Positions 48,701 to 59,500 of a stretch of DNA of 64,000 nt are shown here, piece by piece. The translations under genes and the position numbers were made by a program. The DNA comes from Malania oleifera. Taxonomy: Eukaryota > Streptophyta > Magnoliopsida > Santalales > Ximeniaceae. How positions within the stretch are numbered: the stretch's first letter is position 1; each line of letters opens with the position of its first letter. Under the pieces are notes generated by a model. It saw only the letters and a program-made list of their open reading frames with translations, ran no database searches and was not told where the DNA came from. Where the stretch lies: the NCBI RefSeq assembly GCF_029873635.1, contig NC_080420.1, positions 52,901,457-52,965,456 of the forward strand, in the 5' to 3' direction.

Positions 48701-51700
48701 TTATAAAGCAAGTATTCAATATAACCAAATCGTAAGACATGGCAAACTCTAAGATTGTATCATCGGACTCATTTTTATCTCCATATCCATGATCTCTGTA
48801 TATCCTCTGATACCCTATATTATCCTTCCCAATGTGACCATTCAAATCAGCTCCTGTGAATGTCTTTTTAAACATCTGGATCCCTTGTAAAATGCTATCC
48901 ATGTCTTCCCAAAACTGTCTTTTCAGATTTTCTGCTAAGCCTATTTGGAGAGTTTATGCACTAATGACGTTCACTCTCTCTAGGCTTAAAAGTAACTTGA
49001 TTGTAATGATCCTATCCCTTATTCTTTTAACATCTACTACATTATATTTTAGGTCTCTATCTACAATAATACCCACCCCGTTTTTATGTTTCTCTTTGCT
49101 AGTGTGGCAAAGTTTAAATCCTGATTTTTCAATTTCTTTGGCTTTCTCTCTTACCCATTTTGTCTCTTGAAGGCAAACTAAATTAATTTTCCTTCTAAAC
49201 GTTATTTCCACTATTTTCATACTTTTTCCCGTAAGAGTCCCTATATTCCAAGTTGCTAATCTTAATTTAGTTCCTTGTACTAACTTATTAACCCTCTCCC
49301 TGTTTATACTGACCCAGTGTATTCCCTTAATCTAGGTGATTTTGGTAAGAATTCATGATAAAAAGATTTGATAAAGTTTTATGTTAGCTGTCAGCTACTT
49401 AACACAACCCTACGCCGTTATTTGGGTTTGAGACTGGCTGTGTGTACAATGACTTTGTGTTACATAGGCGAAGTACACATTTGTGTATGTGTTTTTTTTT
49501 AGCAAACTTATTTCACAAAGACAGTTTTCTAAGTTACACTCTACAACTAGTAGAAACTACTAACACAATACAATGCGTTAATTTTTTTTTTTAAAGCATA
49601 CAACTTTGAGTGTGCATCCAAGCTAGACTAAAATCCATGCAATAGTACTTTTTGAAAAAAAAAGAAGAAGAAATGAAAACATAAATTTTATTATATTCCA
49701 AGACTCGCAAATGAAAACACTAAAACACAATATATATATATATATATATATATTAAGCCTACAAATCCTAGACACAAAAATTACCAAAACTAACCAACTA
49801 TTGAAAAAAAAATTTAATAATAGTAATAAGAAAAGAAATAACAAGAGGAGAAGATCTCATAGGTGGCTAAAACTAAAAAGGTGAAGACTACTGCTTGAAA
49901 CAAACCCTTTGATGCAGGAAAATTTATGATGGTAACGAGAATCAATTAGAAGAATATTTAAGCAACGAGGAATTGCAAGAATTCTTCAATCTACCCAAAT
50001 AGGGGTTGGGTTGGAAAATGAATATGAAGTTTTGGGTCAACCAGGATTTGATTTTCTATGGCTTTGGCTGCTATATTCTTGTCTCTGCCGCAAGAAATTT
50101 GATACTGCTAACGAAAATCAATTGAAGAATATTTAAGCAACGAGGGATTGCAAGAATTCTTCAATCTAAATTCAAGATTCAAAGTCCAAGAATATTGAAG
50201 AAACAAGATTTCTCAACCCATGAAATCTTTATTGCTTTTTCATGATTTTAGGGCTGAAGAAACAAGAATCCTTGAGTTGGTTTGGGTCTTTAGGAGAAAA
50301 TAAAGGAAAGAAAGGAAGTTTCTGATGGAGGAGACTTTTGCTTCAATGGCGTCAGTCTGACACCATTCTGAGGAAGAGGAGGAGGAGACTTCTGCTTCAA
50401 TAGTGCTTCAATAGAGCCAGTTGGACACCATCATGGGTGGTTTGCTCATAGCTTTTTTAGGTCACTGGCACAAGGAACAAAGGGACGAGGTTACTTTGCA
50501 CATGTTGCAAAACTTTTGCTTCAATAATGCCAATCTGACACCATTTCGGGTGGACAACTTGATATTTGACAAAGTTCTCATTAATTTGCTTCGCTTTTTG
50601 CTTGAAGAAGAAATCATATTTGCTAGGAACTCTTGCCAATGGGCTTGCTTAGGGTATAACTTGAGCTTGGTAAAGAAATGGCTAATAGTCGAGTTATCCG
50701 TCTTCAAGTGAATCACTGATTTGCTGCTAACATCTCTTTGTGCTTTTGTTCAGCTTCACAAAGCTTATGGCTCTTGTACGTAATTTGATCTCCCTTTTGT
50801 AACAAGACTACACTGAGCACATAATTGGATGCATCTGTCTATGCCTTGAAGGGATTCATGATATTTGAAAGAGTAGGTATTCCATCATGGCTTCCTTAAA
50901 ATTGTCAAAGGCTCCTTGTTACTTCTGTGTCAAGTTCCATCTGTGACCCTTCTTGAGACATTCAACTAATGGGGCAGTCTTCTTAACAAACTTGGCATAG
51001 TAGTTAGCTAGTTCAAGAAAGGAAGTCATGTTACTTGACTGTCGTTGGAATCTTCTCACTTTGAATAGCTCTCACCTTCTCCATATCCATCTGTCATGGC
51101 CTTGTTCGCATGGCCGAGCAATTTGATACTTATTTGAGCAAAATAGAATTTCTTTTATAACACATAGGCTATTCTCTTTTAGCCTTTCAAACACATTTTT
51201 GTAGAGGCTCTTGATGTTCTTATAGAGTAGAACTACATAGAATAATGTTGTCAACATATGCCATAGAGAAGTTGGGTTGTCAATGTAGTCATGGAACACC
51301 TATTTCATTTGTGTTTGCAAAAAGCTGCTGACTCATTTGATAATCAACACATTGTTGCATGCTTACATTATGTTTCTTCTGGCACTAGTGCTTCGAATAG
51401 TGCTCTAGAAGGTCATATGTAGCCTGTTTCCATAAATTCTACCAACTTCGTGGGCACATTTAATATGGCCATTTAGAAAGAAGATTTGGCAGAATTTAGA
51501 AAGAAGACATCCTTGCTTAATTCGTAAATGACATTATTTTATAGAATTTTTGATTAAAAAGATAGACATCCTTTTTGTGGTCTTGGTCCTTTGTAACAAT
51601 TTGATCTCTAGACCTCATTGTAGAGGCACCCATCCTTAGGGTTTCCTCTTTATTCGCCTCTTGTCCCTGTGAACCTATGCGATGAAAGCTTTAAGGCATT

Positions 51701-54700
51701 GAGTGATGAGTTGTAATGGTAATTGGACATTCGATGAGGGGAAGGCCTCAAAGATGAGAAGCGTACAATCTTACCTTGATCACCTGATGTGTTGGAAGCT
51801 TGATGCGAGGATGACTCTTTTGAAGACGATGCTTTGGTGTCATCTTCCCTGATATTTGTGTTTGCCCTTCTTGAAAGACTTTTCATAGTTTTGACTTGAT
51901 GAGCTGCCCTTTAGGCGTGGGGAAATTCTCTCCAACATAATTAAGCACTCCGTATTGTGGTAGGCATGTCTTAAACTCTCTTTTGTTGATGTTGAGCTCT
52001 TGCATATGCTTTTTAAACCTTCAAGCAAGGTGAATATCCAACATGAATATAATTGTTTAACATATTCTCTTACCATCTCAGTGTGCTTAAGATCTTGCAA
52101 TTTGCATGAAGCATTGTACTCAGCATTCTTAAGAAAGAATTGGGCCTTGGGCTCTCTTGTCCAGCCTTCCTAAGTATTAATTCTACACCGATCATTTTGA
52201 ATCTCATTGTACTTTTTTACTTTCCATAATTTGGCATCCCCACTTGAGTGCACAGTAGCCATGGATACTTTTGCCTCCTCCGAGTCAGGCCTAGGCACAA
52301 AAGTGTTGTTCCATGTCAAATAAGAAGTTCCATGTCAAATAAGAAGTTTTGGTACCCTTGCTCCCCTATATTCTATCCTAATAAAATTGGCATCCTAGAG
52401 AGCATGAACCATAAGGTTCACCTTGGCATTAAGGTCACTCATGACGTTGTAAAACTTCCATCGTACTACGGAAATCTTTCGATAATTCATCTATGAGGCC
52501 TTTTTATTGTTTTTGGGATTCTATTGATACTTCAATGCGAATTGTAAGTTGGGCCTCCTTTATGGTCACATGGTCAACAGTCTTGTTTTGCACCTCTAAC
52601 ACATCAACTTTCTTTGCATTAGTGCGTTGTATCGTTCTCTTACTGTTGGTTCACACAAAATCACAATCTGAAGGCAATCAAATCATGAAACAATTAGCAA
52701 AATGTTTACAAGCATTGAATACAAAATATGCGGTAAACTATAAGCAAACATGAGGTAAAAATGAGATGTGGTCAGCCATAATGCAACCCAATTCATCTTA
52801 TAACACCTCTGTAAGCATTGTGTGTTTAGCAAGGGATGCAGGTAGGCTAAATATGTTTATAGAAGCTAGCAAATTATACAATGATTCATGAACATGGATC
52901 TCCTCTGAAGAGCTTTTGATGCAGCTCCTACTCTAGCACGAGGAAACGTCACTATGACTGAGTAGTCATACTCTTCCTTTCACTTAGGCATTACACTTTC
53001 TTAAAGAAATAAATCTTACACTAGTATTTACATGCACAGGTTGCCCACCCTATGTGCATAAGCACTCACAAGCAAGCATAAGGCTGTAAACAAGTTTGCT
53101 CGTGACACTAGGGATTGTTGGGGTGAGTGCATGGTGGAGGTTGGGAGGGGATTTGTTTTATGAAAAGATTTAATCTTTTGAACGATCAATTGAAACTCTG
53201 GCATGCAGAAGTTTTTGGTGATGTTCAGTCCATGGAAAAAGGTATACTTCTGGAATTACGTGCGAGTGATAGATAAGTGGAGGAGATGATATAGCTGGTA
53301 GACGAGCTTGATTGTCTAATGAGCATGAACTTGTTTTAAGAGAGGAGATGAGCTGGAGGCAGAAGTCTATAATGAATTGGGATAAGGATGGAGATTTTAT
53401 AACTTGGGACTTTTTTATAGGGTGGTGAGTTGTAGGAGGAGAAGGAACTTTATTGAGTTAGAGGATGATAGGGGTGTGGTTACTAGGTGTCTTGACTGGT
53501 GCCCTATATCAGCGACCAAGTGGATTGGTTAGAGAGACTGATGAAGGTCAGGTACTGGAAATCAGAAGCAGATAGAGAGAATTAAGGGAGAAATAGAAAG
53601 AAGAAGAGAAGAGGGGGAACAAGAGAGTAACTGCTGTACAGAATAGAGAATTGGAGACACAAAAGCAAGATCAGAAACAGAGCAGAATTAGAAGCAGAAC
53701 AGAGAGTAACAAAAGAAGAAGAAAGAAGAAGAAAGGAGGGAGAAGAATGAACAAGGAGAAAGGACTGCACAAAAGAGGGAAACCAGTACTGAGATATTGA
53801 ATTCAAAATAACTGTTCAATACAATACAAGACACTATTTAATACACCCAACATTACCACTAAAACAAATAAATACAAAATGATCTCAAAGTACTTAAAAT
53901 ACACAAGTAACCCTAAATTAAAATTCCAAAGTAACCAGAATTTTTCCAGACGAATAAAAATCCTAATTTCTAAAGCTATTGCTACAAGCATGGAAAGTTT
54001 TTTTACTGGTGATTCTCCATCAGAGACCTTTTGAGTAGGAGGAGATTAAAGGTGCAGTTTTTAGATGGATAGAAATGAGGAAATTGGGCTGGATGGGTTC
54101 ACAATGGCATTTTTTTCAGGATTGTTATGAGTTTCTGAATAAAGACCTTTTCAAATATTTTAAGTTTTTTTTAGAATGGAGTGGTAGGAACGAGTATGAA
54201 TTCTACTTTTATCACCCTTGTGCCTAAAAGAGATTGTGCAGTTAGAGTCTAGGAACTTTAGGCCAATTAGCTTGGTGACTAGCGTCCATAAGATCTTGTC
54301 CAAGAGGTTGGCTGTAGTCCTTGAGGATACTATTTCCCATAGTCTGAGTGCTTTTGTTGACAATGGATTCTAGATGCAGCCTTGATTAGTCCTTTATTTT
54401 GAATAGGAAAATTAATAAATTTGCATAGTTCCAAGTTTCTTTAATTCCTAAGTGAAAGGGGGAAAAAGTCTGATCCTTATCTCTCCCTTCTCTTGCATTG
54501 AGCATTCTACCTTTTTTTTTTATATTATAGGTAGTATTGTTTGACTTTTCATTATCTATAGATTTTGATAGCTTCTTTGTGCACATTATAGAGGCTCCAT
54601 GCATCACATCGAACATTATTTAGTCACCCATTGGGACAGGTGCCGAACATCTTTCAAGACATTTAAATTAGTACCAATCCAATATAGCTCATAAGGCTGT

Positions 54701-56513
54701 GGGTGGGTTTCCGGATAAGCTGCATATGGTTGACAAAAGTTCTAGAACAACATTCACAAGGCATCTTTCATCAATTTCATTTTTGCGAACATTTTCTTCA
54801 CATTTAAAAGGGTGTGAAAAGGCTTGAAGTTGTGCCCAAAGCATGACAAAAAACTTTCCTTTTTCTGATAATGTGTCCCCATATTGCTGGATTTTTTTTA
54901 CCCCATTGCAGCTGTCTCTGTATATATGTATAATGTATTTATGGTTGACAACAGTTCTAGAACAACATTCACCAGGCATCTTCCATCAATTTCATTTTTG
55001 CAAACATTTTCTTCACACTTGAAAGGGTGTGAAAAGGCGCTTGAAGTTGTGCCCAAAGCATGACAAAAAACATTCTTTTTTCTGATATTGTGTCCCCATA
55101 TCGCTGGATTTTTTTTACCCCATTGCAGCCGTCTCTGAATATATGTATAATGTGTTTATGGTTGACAACAGTTCTAGAACAGCATTCACAAGGCATCTTC
55201 CATCAATTTCATTTTTGCGAACATTTTCTTCACACTTAAAAGGGTGTGAAAAGGCGCTTGAAGTTGTGCCCAAAGCATGACAAAAAACATTCTTTTTTCT
55301 GATAATGTGTCCCCATATTGCTGGGTTTTTTTTACCCCATTGCAGCCGTCTCTGTATATATGTATAATGTGTTTATGGTTGGCAACAGTTCTAGAACAAC
55401 ATTCACAAGGCATCTTCCATCAATTTCATTTTTGCGACATTTTCTTCACACTTAAAAGGGTGTGAAAAGGCTTGAAGTTGTGCCCAAAGCATGACAAAAA
55501 ACATTCCTTTTTCTGATAATGTGTCCCCATCTTGCTGTATTTTTTTACCCTATTGCAGCTGTCTGTGTATATATGTATAATGTGTTTTTTGGGTGCTTTG
55601 TTTTTTTTTTGTTGTTTTTTATCGAGCTAAGATTAGAGAAGAGCTCTTATCAAGAAGTGGATGAAAGTTTAAGAGTGGATTAATTTGCTGGAAGAAGATT
55701 GAAATTTCATTCATTTATTTATTTATCAAAACGGAAAGTGGAAAAGGTGAATGAAAGTGAATTTGGTATCTGATCCCAGTCAGGCAAGTTGATTCGGGGG
55801 ATCTGTCTTGTCCGGAGCCATATGCTGACATGGCTAGTTGGCTGATGTGGCAGAAAGCAGCAGCTTACTCGTAAGCTGATCTGGTTTGAAGATGTGCCAG
55901 TATGGTTCGGTTTTATGAATTGTCTGGGTACATTGAAAGAAAAGATAACCGCCTGATTCTGAATTGGAAGAAGATGGGATGGTGTTTCTTCTTTTATTTA
56001 TTTATTTTTTATTGGTCCTGCAAATAAGGAAGTGGGCCAGGGCTTAGTTGGTATTAAGAAGGATAAATGGGGGCTGGTACAAGCAGATATGCTGCTGGGG
56101 AAGATAATTTTTTTGTTTATTTATTTTTATAATTACATAATGTAGGACAGCCACGGAAATTCATAAATCAGCAAGAGAGAGAATTATGGGAGAGAATTAG
56201 AAAGAAGAGAAGCAGAGGAGGAGAAGAAGAGTGAATACAGAATGCTGTCAGGCAGCGGAGGACTAAACATAGGATCAGAACAGGAAGACAGAGGAAGAGT
56301 TAGAAGAAGAAAAGGAAGGGAGGAGGAGAGGGGACGCTGTGCGAGAGAGAGAGAGAGAGAGAGGGAAGCAGAAACAGCAATCATGTGGAAGAGTTAGAGG
56401 AAGACAGTGGAAGAGTTAGATATGGAACACAGAAGAAGAAGAAGAAGAAGAAGAAGAAGAAGAAGAAGAAGAAGAAGGGAGGAGGAGGAGGAGGAGAGGG
56501 GAGGGAACACTGT

Positions 56514-56551
<38 letters not shown>

Positions 56552-59500
56552 ACAGAAACTGCAATCATGTGGAAGAGTTGGAGGAAGACAGAGGAAGAGT
56601 TAGATGTGGAACAGATTGAAATGTTAACTGCTCAAAGAAGTAAGTTCACCATTTATATCCACTGCTAACTAAAACATATATTTACATAAAACCTCAATGA
56701 AACAATAAATTACAAAATAATCGTAAGGTACTTAGAATTTACAAAATAGCCCTAAACTAATTAAATATCTAAAACAACCAGAAGTTTTCCCAAACTAAAA
56801 TAAAAATCCTAGCTACCATATAAACACCTAAAGTTTGTCACTGGTGGTCCTCCACCATTATAATAAGCTCTAGTGTAAAGTGTTTGAAGGTTGTATAACC
56901 AAGGGAGAGGCAGAGTTGAAGCCTTATGTCTGGTTCACAAGGCCACAAGCAGCAGTGAGTGCATGAAGGTGTGTGCATTATTTTCTGGGGACTTTTGGCA
57001 ACAATCTTCGGTATTATGTTAGATAGAGGACAGGGGATTTGATGGTGCTGGTGGCATGTCTTGAAAACCCTGGCAAAATGAGCGACCACGAAGAGCAGCA
57101 GCAGGTGGAATTTATGGTGGCACGTGGTGGTACATCAGTGAGGTGGAGCCAATAAGGCTTCAGCTTCCAGCTGATCAGTGATCTTTGATTGCAAGGATCC
57201 TGCAGATTTTGAGTGATGGTGGTTTGAGAAGATGAACAAAAAAGGATCAACAGTTACAGGTGATTTATTTTTAAATTTTCTTAGACAACTGTCAGGATAA
57301 ACTTGAGAATGAAGAGTATGGGAAAAAGGACAGGAGAAGTTTGAAAGTTGAGAAATTTAGAACTTTTTTGACTAAAATTTTGCAGCAGTGAGAGAATGAC
57401 TGGTTTTAGTTGAACTAAAGGGATTGTGATGGTAGTTTCAGTTGATTTTTTTTGGGTTGACTATTTGACTTTTCAGTGGTTATGGAAGGGAAGAATATGG
57501 GAGATTAGTGGAAAGGGAAGAAAAGAATTAAAAGAGGAAGATGAGTGGGTTGGAATTTGAAATCTGGAGGTTAGTCCTCAGCAGCCCAAAAAAAAAAAAA
57601 AAAAAAAAACAAAAAAACTTCTTCCTCCTCCTTTTTCACCTTTCTTCGTGTTTGATGCTTCATCATTTGGTACCCGAACCCAGGTTCAATCTCTATTTCT
57701 TCACTATAACCTCTGTGCAACAGTACAACCTACTAATATATATAGAAAGACTCAAATAAATAACGTTACAATTAACTGCCTTACTAATTAAATGAAGACC
57801 CCTAAGGCACATAAATTAAAAAAAGCCCACATGAACATAGTCGTAACTATTACTCCTAAATCTATTCAATTGAGCTTAGGCCAGGTAATTCCTTAAGCTA
57901 ATTCTTCTGAATCAGCCTCCAATGAGGGATTACCTATTGCGCGGCCTCTTGGTCTGCATCACCTAATAACATCTAATAATGATAATCAATAATGGCGTTA
58001 CCACTTACAAAGATTGAATCAAAATAATAGATTAACAGCAAAAAATATTTAGGCTTCAACATGCAATTTATTCCATTTGAGTTTAACCTGCAAGGTATTT
58101 ATCTTAATGCCAATAGATCAGTCGAAAATAGTTTGTTATCATGAGAATGAAACCTTGGAACTAATAGCGTCTACTTTGGGGTAGTGTTATTTTCCATGCA
58201 CCATTTAAACTTTGGACTCTGTTGCTTTAAGGGGTATTTCTTTGATTAATTTGCAAGAGATTGGTGGGTGGTTGTTTATTTTTCTCTTTTTCAGGAGCAT
58301 TATTCTCCTTCTTGTATTCTTTATTCAATGTTCATAAATATTCATTTCTTATTGAGAAATCATTTGTTACTGTACAAGACTCCAAGGGCAGAGACTATTT
58401 GTGACATCAAGAAATGGAGCTTCTTAGAATAAAAATAATAATGATTGTAATTGTAAATGTGCTGATGATGAAAATTAAGTTGTTTTTTTTTTTTTTTTTT
58501 TGTTTTTTCTTTCCTCGTATTTCATTTACTTGAGTTGTTAGGTTTAAATTTCTTAAAGGATTATACATCCTTGCTGATAAGAAATTATCAATTAAGCGTG
58601 CAATATCAATGTTGTTATTAAGTCACATTGAATAAGTGGGTTGAAATTTTGTGTATGTGGATGTATGACCTTTTTCAATTCTTGTATCTTTATTTCCTTA
58701 TTAGCAGGGTTACAGCCGAACCAGGGATCTGGACAGTGAAGGGTTGTTGGAGCAGTTGCCTGCTTTGCAGCAGCTGCTTTTTCGTCTCATTGGATGCCGG
58801 GTACGTTTTGTAAAATTTATTGTAATTTTTCTCTTCACCTCAACACATATTTTATGATTGAGATATTAGATACAACCTCATTTCTGATTTTTGTGTGGTA
58901 TTAATTTGAGTAACAAATTGTTGCTGTTTAATCTTACAGCCAGAGGGAGCAGCAGTTGGTAATTATTTAATACAGTATGCCTTGGCTCTGGTATGTCTGG
59001 GTTTTTGTTTTGTTTTGGCTTTTTTTTTTTTTGTGCTTTCATTCTTAAATAGTAACAAATAATTATATTTAAATTTTCATAATTGAGTTCAGTCATTAGC
59101 ATCTCTCAAAAATGTTTTGAATAAAACTATTATTATGAGCAAATTGGTGACTTGCCTATGAAGTGGACAACAAAAAAGGAAAAAGAAGAAAAATAGGGTA
59201 CAAGAGTTTTTTTTTGGGGCCCGCCAGGGGGGGTGTGGGCGGGCAGGCTTTTAAGCAGACACACCCCTTGAAACAAAACACAAAATGGAGGGAGTTTGAA
59301 GGCAATTTGGAAAATTGAATGACCCGTATCTAACCTTGATATTTGATGCATTTTTCAGGTACTCAAAGAGAGCTTTAAAATTTATTGTGCTATTAATGAT
59401 GGAATTATTAATCTTGTTGATAAGGTGAATTTCTATGATTATTTACACAATATAATATAAAATGATATGTAGCATTCATTCCTTGTTTTTTATATATGTT

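Larger units (their letters stand above)
46430..49330 (-). mobile_element. RTE-clade LINE, near full length, decayed
   Basis: On the minus strand an AP-type endonuclease (49,260-48,600) precedes the reverse transcriptase (47,710-46,720) and a 3' UTR. The 3' UTR includes the stretch whose complement is GTCCCACTAGGTGGG (about 46,552-46,566), typical of plant RTE LINEs. Upstream sequence to about 49,860 is shared with the fragment at 61,803-62,380 and may be its 5' UTR. Confidence 0.8.
41891..58707 (+). other. Intron 5 (16.8 kb), repeat-filled
   Basis: Bounded by GTATGT and TTAGCAG. It contains a broken minus-strand Reina-like gypsy element, LTR fragments, an RTE LINE, a plus-strand L1 interrupted by a solo LTR, a 217-bp tandem array, a second copy of that LTR family and several microsatellites. 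Stretches at 54,401-54,722, 55,589-56,140 and 57,700-58,700 show no recognisable gene or element. Confidence 0.9.

Noticed and set aside
54689..55413. Three repeated minus-strand frames of 75-96 codons
   Set aside because: They only mirror the 217-bp tandem repeat, overlap end to end and match no family I know.
56385..56619. Lysine- or arginine-rich frames
   Set aside because: Translation of (GAA)n and (GA)n microsatellites.
58628..58813. 61-codon frame over exon 6
   Set aside because: Wrong frame for the exon; the conserved protein reads in another frame from 58,708.
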